Shown piece after piece: positions 1 through 6,767 of a DNA stretch of 7,458 nucleotides. The notes beneath the pieces were generated by a model, which worked only from the letters and a program-made list of their open reading frames with translations, had not been told where the DNA came from and did no database searches. Both the position numbers and the translations under genes were made by a program. The stretch covers positions 1-7,458 of the forward strand of contig JAFAQG010000395.1 in NCBI GenBank assembly GCA_019246575.1, in the 5' to 3' direction. The DNA is from Acidobacteriaceae bacterium (lineage in GTDB: Bacteria; Acidobacteriota; Terriglobia; Bryobacterales; Bryobacteraceae). Within the stretch, counting starts at the first letter, position 1, and each line of letters begins with the position of its first letter.

Positions 1-767
1 TCCTTCGTCCGAGTTCGGGCGCGATTGAGGTGCTGGGTGGACCGCCGGGCAGAGATAGAGCCTTCCATATCGGCTTTCTGCCGGAAGAGCGCGGGCTGTA
101 TCGCCGTATGACAACGTTGCAGACGGTCATCTATTTCGGTCAGTTGAAAGGCCTCTCGCGCGGCGCGGCCCACACAGCTGCCACTCAACTGATCGAACGA
201 TTTGGATTAGCTCAGTTCCGCGACAGCCGGGTTGACCACCTGTCCAAGGGCATGGCGCAGAAGGTGCAGCTCGCAACGGCCTTGGTGAATGCACCGAAGT
301 TGCTGTTGCTGGACGAGCCCTTCTCCGGACTCGACCCGGTCAACCAAGCTGCTTTAGAGGACGAAATTCTCCAAGCCGCGCGTCGAGGCTCGACCGTTCT
401 GTTCTCCACTCATGTAATGGAGCACGCCGAGAGGATTTGCGCACGTCTCATCATCCTGGCAGGCGGCCGGAAAGTTTTCGACGGCGATCAGCAACAGGCC
501 AAGGCGACACTGCCGCGCCGTGTGTGGCTGCGCGCTAAGGCCGATCCATCTGGTTTGCCCGGCGTAGTGCACGCGGAACACCTGCGGTCAGCAGAAGCCG
601 GCTGGACCGACTGGCAGATTATCCTCGAACTCGGCCGCGAGCCGGGCGATCTGCTTCAAGCGTGCGTTGAACGAGGATTCGCGCTCAGAGGCTTCGAGGC
701 GCATCCTGTCAGTCTGCACGACGTCTTTCTGCACTTGGCCGGACCGCCGCCGGGACAGGCGATATGA
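1..767 (+). CDS. ABC-2 exporter ATP-binding subunit, NatA-type (5' end missing)
   Basis: This is the ATPase of an ABC exporter. It would hydrolyse ATP in the cytoplasm to power the permease encoded next. The frame is open from base 3, and residues before the first GTG (base 30) read LRPSSGAIEVLGG, the usual stretch just after Walker A, so the true start and Walker A lie upstream of the window. Visible elements in order are a Q-loop variant GFLPEERGLY (about base 72), ABC signature LSKGMAQ (240-260), Walker B LLLLDEP with D-loop SGLDP (300-335) and the H-loop STHVME (about 405-422). A C-terminal tail like DUF4162 of NatA/YhaQ-type ATPases ends in the typical LHDVFLHLAG. The variant Q-loop and signature are normal for this subgroup. 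The stop overlaps the permease start (ATGA, 764-767), which suggests translational coupling. The substrate is unknown; sodium, drug or lipid export are all possible for this family. Confidence 0.93.
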   Translation, partial: LRPSSGAIEVLGGPPGRDRAFHIGFLPEERGLYRRMTTLQTVIYFGQLKGLSRGAAHTAATQLIERFGLAQFRDSRVDHLSKGMAQKVQLATALVNAPKLLLLDEPFSGLDPVNQAALEDEILQAARRGSTVLFSTHVMEHAERICARLIILAGGRKVFDGDQQQAKATLPRRVWLRAKADPSGLPGVVHAEHLRSAEAGWTDWQIILELGREPGDLLQACVERGFALRGFEAHPVSLHDVFLHLAGPPPGQAI

Positions 768-3700
768 CACGCGCGCTGCTGATCACCGGCCGGGAATACC
801 GGCAAATGATAACCTTGCCGGCGTTCTGGATCGTTTCGCTGATCCTGCCGGTGTTCGTCCTGCTCGCTCCGATAGCGCAAACCTTTCTCAGCAAGTCAAA
901 GACCGCGAGCTATGTACTTGTAGATCGGTCCGGCCGCTACGGCGGGCAGATTCGCCGGCGTGTGGAACTCGATTACCAACGTCAGGTGTTGGTTCAGTTG
1001 TTGGTGTATGCCAATCAGTGGCGTGCGATCAACGGCACGACACCAAGTGGTCACGCCTCCGCAGAAAAACTCGCATCCTCGAGCGATGCAGCGGTCGAGA
1101 GCTTCATGGCCGCGGGTGGCGCATCGGCACTATTAAGGCAGTTGCAGCCCCGCCTCTTGCCAGGAGCGCCCCCATTTCAGCCGCCGGCTCGGGCACTCGC
1201 GGAGATCCCTGTCCCAAACGGCGTCGATACTGACACCGCCGATCGTTTCGGTGCTTCGATCGCGCATGATTTTTTGGAACCGATTAAGACCGCGACCGGC
1301 AGCGCAGCATTAGCCGCCGCTGTTTTCATACCGGCTAATGTCGATGCCGGCGGGCAAGTTCGTGTCTGGACAAACGGTCCGGCAGCCGCCCCGCTGGTTC
1401 AAGATCTGAAAATCGAACTAACCCAGAGCGCGCGACTGAGAGCGCTGAAGGCTGCGGGCCTCGATCCGCTCTCAGCCGCGCAGATCGAGAGTGTGAGTGT
1501 GCCCGTCTCAGTCAGTCCGTCCGAAACGCCTGCATCGGGCCACCAAGCCTCTGCACGTTCACTCCTGCCGCTCATGCTGGCATATCTACTGCTCGTTTCC
1601 ATGATCATTACCGGCTCCATGATGCTCCAGGGCCTCGTTGAAGAGCGCTCAAACAAACTTCTCGAGGCGGTGTTAGCGTGTGTAACCCCGCGCGAGCTGA
1701 TGGTTGGGAAGCTCTTGGGAATTTCGGCGATTGGGCTCTCAATCGTGGCGCTTTGGGTCGCGGCAGCCGTCGCGATCGTCAAAGCACAACCTTCTTCTCC
1801 CCTGAGCTTTCTCATACCCGCGCTGGTGTCCTTGTCGCGAACACCCGGAACCGGGGCGGCGATTGTTTTCTATTTCGTGGCCGGTTTTCTCGTCATCGGA
1901 ATGATCTTCCTGGGCGTGGGTCTGGTACGCGACAACATGCAGGAAGCGCAGGCTTACCTGACGCCCTTGACCCTGGTAATTGCATTGCCTTCGGTCATGT
2001 TGTCGTCGATTATCTACCGCGATCCGAATGGATTCGTGCCGCGAGCCTTCTCCTGGATTCCGATCTACACTCCTGTCACAATGCTCGCCCGGCTTCACAC
2101 TGGGGTCTCCCATGGCGAACTGTTCGGTACAGCGACAGTGTTGCTCGCCTTCGGCAGCTTGGAGGTGTTTGCGCTTACGCGCCTCTTCGAAAATAATCTT
2201 CTTCAAACGCGTCGCGGTTTCGCCATCACCCGTAACGTGCGGCCCTTGCTTCGGGTGGCGCTTGCGATCGTCCTTGTAGCCGGCGCCCTTGCAGTCCGAC
2301 ATAGTCGCGTGCGTAAAAAAACTGCCGATGCCAAGCTGAACGGCCCCGCCCATCCTGTCGCATCGAATCCAGCCGCTGACCCTCAGGCATGTTCGAACTC
2401 TGCCGCATTCAACATTAGAGAAGGCGACTGGACCGGATGGAGCATCGATCCACGGAATTGGCGGTTTCAACCACAGCCAGGTTTGACGGCACTCGAAATC
2501 TCACGCCTCAAGGTCAAGTGGGCGTTTAGCTATCCCGGCGGTAATTATGGACAGCCCGCAATCGCAGGCGGCAGGCTTTTTCTCGCTGGCAGAGGCGGCG
2601 CAATCTACTCGCTCGATGCGAAGACCGGTTGCCTGTACTGGCGGTTCGCTCACTCGACGCCGTCACGCACCACTGTCTCGGTTGGACCCCTACCGCCAGT
2701 AGCGGCAAGCGGCTATGCAGCGTATTTCGGTGATACAAGCGCAAATGTCTACGCTGTAGATGCGGCAACCGGCGCTCTTCTCTGGAAGACACAGGTCGAT
2801 TCTCATCCTCGCGCCGTGCTCACCGGCTCGCCGCTGCTCTACAAAAGTCGGCTCTACGTATCGGTTTCGTCTTACGAAGAAGGTGTTTCATCCCTCGCCG
2901 GGTACTCGTGCTGCACATTCCGCGGCAGTGTGGTCGCGCTCGAGACTGCTACCGGCAGAATCTGTTGGAAAGCTTTTGCAATCGAGCATCCTCCCTCGCC
3001 GAATCGTCAAAATAGCGCCGGTACCCAGATGTATGGTCCTGCGGGTGCTGCTGTCTGGTCCGCCCCAACTCTCGATGCCAAGCGAGGCCGTCTTTACTTC
3101 GCAACCGGCAATTCTTATACCGACGTAACAGAGAACGGGTCCGACGCGGTTGTGGCCGTCAATCTCGAGAGCGGCCGTGTGATCTGGAAACGCCAAGTGA
3201 CCGAAAGCGATAACGATCTTTCCGGCTGTGCCTCACGTCGGAAGCTGATCAATTGCCCTACGATCGAAGGTCATGATTACGACTTCGGCGCATCGCCTAT
3301 ATTGGTCCCGCTTCCGAACGGTAAGGACATTGTCGTCGCCGGGCAAAAATCCGGCGCTGTTTTCGGCATCGATCCAGATTCTGGCGCTGTCCTTTGGCGC
3401 ACTCAGGTCGGAGTCGGTGGCTTTCTCGGCGGCGTCCTATGGGGAATGGCAACGGACGGACAACGGATCTACGTCGCGAACGCCGATGTCGCCGTCTCCG
3501 AGACCGGCCGCTCGGGTCTCTTTGCTTTAAATCCCGCCACGGGCAAAGACATTTGGTATACGCCATCTCCTAAGGTCACGTGCGCTTGGGCAAGTGGGGC
3601 ACCGTGCTTTAACGCACAATCAGCCGCACCATTCGCAGTACCGGGTGTGATCTTCGCCGGCACAACCGACGGTCACGAGCGAGCTTACGCCGCGAGCGAC

Positions 3701-3901
3701 GGCCATATCCTCTGGGATTTTGATACCGCCCAGAGGACTTACCGCACAATCAATGGCATTGCCGAACAGCCGGGAGGCCCGATCGACGTCACTTCGGGAT
3801 CTCTCGCCGGCGGCATGCTCTATGTGATCTCCGGCTATCGGGGCATCCTGGGCGGACGCTCTGATAACGTGCTGTTAGCTTTCTCCGTCGATGGACGCTG
3901 A
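764..3901 (+). CDS. Fusion of ABC-2 permease (NatB-type) with PQQ/PVA-dehydrogenase-like beta-propeller
   Basis: One uninterrupted frame encodes 1,045 residues where NatB-type permeases usually have about 400-450. Residues 1-490 form a complete permease: TM1 (about 19-42), a large outside loop (44-264), then TMs near 266-290, 312-338, 364-387, 398-418 and 452-475, with the ABC-2 hallmark VEERSNKLLEAVL at 292-304. An extra hydrophobic segment (493-511) follows. Residues 542-1045 resemble polyvinyl-alcohol dehydrogenase: opening GDWTGWSIDPRNWRFQ, vicinal cysteines C716-C717 in SCCTFRG, TGN (781-783) and DYDFG (838-842), which by eye match PQQ/calcium-site regions of quinoprotein dehydrogenases. 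Seven [DNEA]xxx-G-xxx-W motifs end at W626, 674, 735, 808, 878, 931 and 984. With the opening strand (W586) this implies eight blades. No CxxCH heme motif exists. ATG 764 overlaps the ATPase stop and has an AGG six bases upstream. The even number of permease spans plus TM7 puts the propeller in the periplasm. Joint function is unknown; dehydrogenase activity is inference. Confidence 0.9.
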   Translation: MTRALLITGREYRQMITLPAFWIVSLILPVFVLLAPIAQTFLSKSKTASYVLVDRSGRYGGQIRRRVELDYQRQVLVQLLVYANQWRAINGTTPSGHASAEKLASSSDAAVESFMAAGGASALLRQLQPRLLPGAPPFQPPARALAEIPVPNGVDTDTADRFGASIAHDFLEPIKTATGSAALAAAVFIPANVDAGGQVRVWTNGPAAAPLVQDLKIELTQSARLRALKAAGLDPLSAAQIESVSVPVSVSPSETPASGHQASARSLLPLMLAYLLLVSMIITGSMMLQGLVEERSNKLLEAVLACVTPRELMVGKLLGISAIGLSIVALWVAAAVAIVKAQPSSPLSFLIPALVSLSRTPGTGAAIVFYFVAGFLVIGMIFLGVGLVRDNMQEAQAYLTPLTLVIALPSVMLSSIIYRDPNGFVPRAFSWIPIYTPVTMLARLHTGVSHGELFGTATVLLAFGSLEVFALTRLFENNLLQTRRGFAITRNVRPLLRVALAIVLVAGALAVRHSRVRKKTADAKLNGPAHPVASNPAADPQACSNSAAFNIREGDWTGWSIDPRNWRFQPQPGLTALEISRLKVKWAFSYPGGNYGQPAIAGGRLFLAGRGGAIYSLDAKTGCLYWRFAHSTPSRTTVSVGPLPPVAASGYAAYFGDTSANVYAVDAATGALLWKTQVDSHPRAVLTGSPLLYKSRLYVSVSSYEEGVSSLAGYSCCTFRGSVVALETATGRICWKAFAIEHPPSPNRQNSAGTQMYGPAGAAVWSAPTLDAKRGRLYFATGNSYTDVTENGSDAVVAVNLESGRVIWKRQVTESDNDLSGCASRRKLINCPTIEGHDYDFGASPILVPLPNGKDIVVAGQKSGAVFGIDPDSGAVLWRTQVGVGGFLGGVLWGMATDGQRIYVANADVAVSETGRSGLFALNPATGKDIWYTPSPKVTCAWASGAPCFNAQSAAPFAVPGVIFAGTTDGHERAYAASDGHILWDFDTAQRTYRTINGIAEQPGGPIDVTSGSLAGGMLYVISGYRGILGGRSDNVLLAFSVDGR
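2240..2296 (+). other. Linker membrane segment of the fusion protein (embedded signal-anchor)
   Basis: Codons 493-511 of the fusion gene encode a positively charged start (RPLLR) followed by a hydrophobic core (VALAIVLVAGALAV). This looks like the signal peptide or anchor a free-standing periplasmic propeller would carry. The preceding permease ends with ARG-rich cytoplasmic sequence (TRLFENNLLQTRRGF), typical of where NatB-type permeases finish. The residues after the segment (RHSRVRKK) are also basic, which is unusual for a periplasmic flank and makes the orientation less certain. GTG codons at 2237 and 2255 could in principle start a separate propeller protein, but neither has a recognisable ribosome binding site. 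Confidence 0.7.
2315..2321 (+). other. A7 tract at the fusion joint (possible slippage site)
   Basis: Seven adenines lie between the linker membrane segment and the propeller and encode K518-K519 plus the first base of T520. Loss of one A would give a TGA at 2337-2339, after five foreign residues. Gain of one A would give a TGA at 2377-2379. Either event would release a permease with the linker span but no propeller (about 524 or 538 residues). A7 is long enough to be a plausible RNA-polymerase slippage site, but slippage here is inference only. Confidence 0.35.
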
Positions 3902-3976
3902 TCCATCCCCACCCGGAACCGATTCTGAGCCAAGAACCAGCAGTGATTGTGACGGACTTTGGGCAAATTCGTTCAT

Positions 3977-5380
3977 CTAGGGCGACCGTAAACCGCGGCC
4001 CGGATACACGCCCGGCTGGATTTCCCCCTTTTTCACCACCCACACTCCATTTACCATCACGTAGGGAATGCCCTCCGAGTATTGCGCCGGGTTCTCAAAG
4101 CTCGCTCTGTCTACCACACGCTCCGGGTCGAATACCGTGATATCGGCATCAGCCCCCATTTGCAACCGGCCTTTGTTCGGCATGTTCAGGCGTACCGCAG
4201 GCAAGAGACTCATCTTTCGCAATGCGTCGATCATAGACAGAACATGCTGTTCGCGCACATACTTGGCCAGCACCCGCGCGTACGTTCCAGCCGCCCTCGG
4301 ATGCCCCTTTCCGTTTTGCAGGATGCCATCGCTCGCGATCATCACGTCCGGATTTGCCATGACGGTTCTCACGACGTCTTCTGGGATGTGATAGATCGCT
4401 ACCATACCGCCCTGCTTCCGATACCGGGCAAATGACTCTGCAGTTAGCCGCTCGCCCGTAGCTGCCCACTGAAGGTCCTTATACGTGATGCCGAGGCGCT
4501 GCTGCCATCCGTCCGCAAAAATCGCCGAACCTAAATCGGTCATACTCGCGGTGTACGGATACGCTTCCGTCGTGAAGTCGAGCTTGTGCTCGTGTGCGCC
4601 GCCAATCATCGCCAGCGCCAGGGAAACCGCCTCGACCTCAGTGCTGGCAATGTGAACTACGTGCAATGAAGCCCCGCTTGCCGCAGCATCGGCCATCACC
4701 TCCTGCAATCCGGCAATCCCGCCTGGCTCAACAAGCCCGGCTGTACGCAGATGCACGTATACCGGCGTCTTCCGTACCGACGCCACTTGGAACACGCGAA
4801 AAATCTCCTCACGGCTCGCGCCGGGAACGTATGCAATGCCCATGCCGATTCCAAGTGCGTGTTCATCTAGACCGCGCCGGATTAGCGTAAGAATCTGCTC
4901 GATCTGTTCGGGAGTCGCGGGAGTATTGACGGCCCGATCGCGCGGCAAGAAAGTGCCCGTATCATGCATCACCGCCATGCGCACCGGAATGTGCCCGACC
5001 GTCGCGCCGTAATTGATCAGTGCCTTACCCTCACGTTCCCGATACCACGCATCAACCGGCGAAACGCCGGCTTCCATTTCGAGTGCGGTCGTCACGCCAT
5101 CGCGTGCCTTGAAACCATAGTTCTCGGACGTTTGACCGTGCTGGTGCAAGTCGATGAAACCCGCCGTCACCATCAGCCCGCGCGCATCGATCGTTTCTCT
5201 GCCGGTAAGCGGTTTTTCTGAAACGGCTACAATTTTGCCGTTTCTAATCCCCACATCGCGAATGGCGTCGAGCTTCGTCTCCGGATCGATCGCCCGTCCG
5301 CGCGAAATCACGATGTCGTACTGCTGGGCCGCTACACCAAGGCAGAACGTCCATAGGACCACAACCAGTCTCATAGTCAT
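3977..5380 (-). CDS. Secreted amidohydrolase, N-acyl-D-amino-acid deacylase (D-aminoacylase)-like
   Basis: The product (467 residues) is a metal-dependent hydrolase of the amidohydrolase superfamily, close in layout to D-aminoacylases, which remove the acyl group from N-acyl-D-amino acids. A short Sec signal peptide opens it (MTMRLVVVLW, core to about residue 18, likely cut near VAA-QQ), so it should act in the periplasm. Visible parts are a small beta-sandwich start (DIVISRGRAIDPET), the metal HxH as H79-Q-H81 in FIDLHQHGQ, H210 (YVHLRTAG), H243 (VVHIAST), catalytic-type D351 in ASDG, family block HPRAAGTYARVLAKYVRE (360-377) and the C-terminal sandwich MGADADITVFDPE. Where the bridging-metal cysteine of classical D-aminoacylase sits (GVTTVV-GNCG type), this one reads GVTTALEMEAG with E101/E103, so it may belong to a separate subgroup. 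The second ATG (codon 3, 5371-5373) is an alternative start; neither has a clear Shine-Dalgarno. It converges on the fusion gene and diverges from the MFS gene. Exact substrate is uncertain. Confidence 0.88.
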   Translation of the reverse strand: MTMRLVVVLWTFCLGVAAQQYDIVISRGRAIDPETKLDAIRDVGIRNGKIVAVSEKPLTGRETIDARGLMVTAGFIDLHQHGQTSENYGFKARDGVTTALEMEAGVSPVDAWYREREGKALINYGATVGHIPVRMAVMHDTGTFLPRDRAVNTPATPEQIEQILTLIRRGLDEHALGIGMGIAYVPGASREEIFRVFQVASVRKTPVYVHLRTAGLVEPGGIAGLQEVMADAAASGASLHVVHIASTEVEAVSLALAMIGGAHEHKLDFTTEAYPYTASMTDLGSAIFADGWQQRLGITYKDLQWAATGERLTAESFARYRKQGGMVAIYHIPEDVVRTVMANPDVMIASDGILQNGKGHPRAAGTYARVLAKYVREQHVLSMIDALRKMSLLPAVRLNMPNKGRLQMGADADITVFDPERVVDRASFENPAQYSEGIPYVMVNGVWVVKKGEIQPGVYPGRGLRSP

Positions 5381-5403
5381 AGAAAAAAGTCAGTGAACAA
5401 CTA

Positions 5404-5416
5404 CGCGTCAAACGCG
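5404..5416. promoter_or_regulatory. Short dyad in the divergent spacer (weak operator candidate)
   Basis: The 81-base spacer between the divergent deacylase and MFS genes contains a perfect inverted repeat, CGCGT-CAA-ACGCG. On the minus strand it overlaps TTGACG (5411 down to 5406), a good -35-like hexamer for the deacylase gene. The region 17 bases further on is only a T-run (5388-5383), a poor -10. A five-base dyad in a spacer this size could easily arise by chance. Confidence 0.2.
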
Positions 5417-5441
5417 AGCGCCTCTTACCCAGTCCAGGAAA

Positions 5442-5450
5442 TGCTATCAT
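5442..5450 (+). promoter_or_regulatory. Extended -10-like element for the MFS gene
   Basis: TGCTATCAT matches the extended -10 pattern TGnTATAAT at all but one position. It ends 11 bases before the ATG at 5462, so transcription would begin about 5 bases before the start codon. No convincing -35 hexamer sits 16-18 bases upstream, which is tolerated with extended -10 promoters. No Shine-Dalgarno sequence precedes the ATG, which fits a very short or absent leader. Confidence 0.35.
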
Positions 5451-5461
5451 CGCGGTGCTGA

Positions 5462-6724
5462 ATGAGCGACCCGCTAGAAACCGAGAGGGCACGCATTCAG
5501 CAGCGCTCGCGCGCAACATCGAACCGGACTCGATTCCGATGGCTCGTTGCCGGGCTGCTTCTAGGTTCGACCATCATAAACTACATCGACCGGCAGACGC
5601 TGAGCGTATTGGCCCCCTATCTGAAGGTCGAATTCAAATGGTCCAATTCCGATTTCGCGTTAATCATTGTTTCCTTCCGCCTCGCGTATACGATTTTTCA
5701 GCTCATAGCCGGACGGATTATGGATCTCCTCGGAACGAAGCGCGGGCTGTCGCTTGCTGTTCTGTGGTATTCGATTGCCGCAATGGTAAGTTCGCTCGCT
5801 GTCGGGCTGAAGAGTTTCGCAGTGTGCCGGTTTTTGCTTGGCGCTGGCGAGGGCGGCAACTGGCCTGGCGCAACAAAGACCGTCGCCGAATGGTTTCCGA
5901 AAGCGGAGCGTGGTTTGGCTGTCGCGATGTTCGACAGCGGCTCCGCCGTCGGTGGCGCAATTGCGCCCGCGCTCGTTGTATGGCTCTACGCCGCATTCGG
6001 AACCTGGAGGCCCGCCTTCGTCATTACCGGCATGCTGGGCCTGATATGGCTGACAGCCTGGCGTCTCATCTATAGATCGCCCGAAGTCCGCCAGGAAGAT
6101 GAGGCTCCAGCCACCACCGGCAATCGGTGGGGAGCTCTTCTGAGCCTGCCCCAGACTTGGGGAATTGTGCTCGGAAAAGGTTTAACCGATCCGGTATGGT
6201 TCTTCATCACCGACTGGTTCGCAATTTATCTTGTGTCCCGAGGTTTCAAACTAGAAAACACACTCGCCGGTTTTTGGGTGCCGTTTATCGCTGCCGATTT
6301 AGGAAACTTCGCTGGCGGAGGGCTTTCGAGCTTCTGCATCAAGCGCGGCTGGCCGGTATTGAAGGCCAGGAAGTTAGTCATCGCACTCGGGGCCGCCGGC
6401 ATGATGATGCTTTCATGCACCATTGCAGTCGCAAGCTTTCCGGTGTTGATCGGGCTTTTTGCGATTGCAACGTTTGCCTACGCAGCACTCTCGACCATGC
6501 TGCTGACCCTTCCTGCCGATCTTTATGCGCCGGAATCTGTCGCCACCGTCAGTGGAATGAGTGGCGCAGCCGCGGGAATCGGAACCATGATCTCTACCTT
6601 CCTGATCGGAAGAGTGACGGATCGTTTCTCCTTCGCACCCATAGTCATTGCCGCTAGTCTCGTTCCGGTATTCGCTACGCTCCTCGTTTTTGGCCTAATT
6701 AACAAACGAAACTCGCCCGACTGA
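5462..6724 (+). CDS. MFS transporter, anion:cation symporter (ACS/ExuT-like) family
   Basis: This 420-residue inner-membrane carrier has the size and twelve-span layout of major facilitator superfamily symporters. It most resembles the anion:cation symporter family, which includes the hexuronate transporter ExuT and tends to move organic acid anions with protons. Visible marks are [16 protein letters not shown] in the first span (about 39-54), the loop 2-3 motif [12 protein letters not shown] (84-95), and the strongly conserved [14 protein letters not shown] block (123-136) followed by EWFPKAERG (143-151). A charged central loop (about 205-222) separates the two halves, and a second-half motif GRVTDRF lies at 383-389. 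ATG 5462 leaves a 25-residue basic cytoplasmic tail before the first span; there is no clear ribosome binding site. It sits between two secreted amidohydrolases and may take up the acid product of one of them. A hexuronate substrate should not be assumed. Confidence 0.92.
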   Translation: MSDPLETERARIQQRSRATSNRTRFRWLVAGLLLGSTIINYIDRQTLSVLAPYLKVEFKWSNSDFALIIVSFRLAYTIFQLIAGRIMDLLGTKRGLSLAVLWYSIAAMVSSLAVGLKSFAVCRFLLGAGEGGNWPGATKTVAEWFPKAERGLAVAMFDSGSAVGGAIAPALVVWLYAAFGTWRPAFVITGMLGLIWLTAWRLIYRSPEVRQEDEAPATTGNRWGALLSLPQTWGIVLGKGLTDPVWFFITDWFAIYLVSRGFKLENTLAGFWVPFIAADLGNFAGGGLSSFCIKRGWPVLKARKLVIALGAAGMMMLSCTIAVASFPVLIGLFAIATFAYAALSTMLLTLPADLYAPESVATVSGMSGAAAGIGTMISTFLIGRVTDRFSFAPIVIAASLVPVFATLLVFGLINKRNSPD

Positions 6725-6750
6725 TGTCCTTCTCTCTCGACAAGGTCTAA

Positions 6751-6764
6751 ACTGTTATATCAGT
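6751..6764. promoter_or_regulatory. Near-perfect 14-base palindrome overlapping a -10-like element before the YtcJ-like gene
   Basis: ACTGTTATATCAGT is a dyad with six of seven pairs matching. It lies three bases before the ATG at 6768 and overlaps TGTTATATC (6753-6761), an extended -10-like sequence. If used, that promoter would start RNA at or next to the ATG. A TCGACA (-35-like) at 6737-6742 is only 13 bases away, too close for a normal promoter. The arrangement suits a repressor site, but no regulator is seen here. The gene may also simply be read through from the MFS gene 43 bases upstream. Confidence 0.3.
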
Positions 6765-6767
6765 GAA

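Noticed and set aside
240..260. The ABC signature reads LSKGMAQ and the Q-loop has Glu (LPEERG), suggesting a defective ATPase.
   Set aside because: These variants are usual in the NatA/YhaQ subgroup of ABC-2 exporter ATPases, and Walker B and the H-loop are intact.
667..1233. Open frame of 188 codons on the plus strand across the ATPase/permease boundary.
   Set aside because: It overlaps two well-supported genes in another frame, and its protein is rich in Arg/Cys with no family resemblance. It is a shadow frame.
2234..2260. Separate start for an independent propeller gene (GTG 2237, TTG 2246 or GTG 2255).
   Set aside because: No Shine-Dalgarno or promoter-like sequence precedes these codons and no stop interrupts the upstream frame. 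A fused product is the simpler reading, although internal initiation cannot be excluded.
1739..2470. Open frame of 243 codons on the minus strand inside the fusion gene, spanning the joint.
   Set aside because: It is antisense to conserved permease sequence, and its composition is rich in His, Arg, Gly and Asp with no hydrophobic core pattern. It is a shadow of the GC-rich coding strand.
3902..3976. Possible bidirectional terminator between the convergent fusion and deacylase genes.
   Set aside because: The 75 bases hold no stem longer than about four pairs and no T-run, so no intrinsic terminator can be supported.
3971..4870. The ten-base direct repeat GTTCATCTAG at 3971-3980 and 4861-4870.
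   Set aside because: A few dozen exact ten-base pairs are expected by chance in a window this long, and one copy is inside coding sequence.
5462..6724. Naming the MFS gene exuT (hexuronate transporter).
   Set aside because: The similarity is to the ACS family as a whole. No uronate catabolism gene is nearby, and the neighbours are amidohydrolases.
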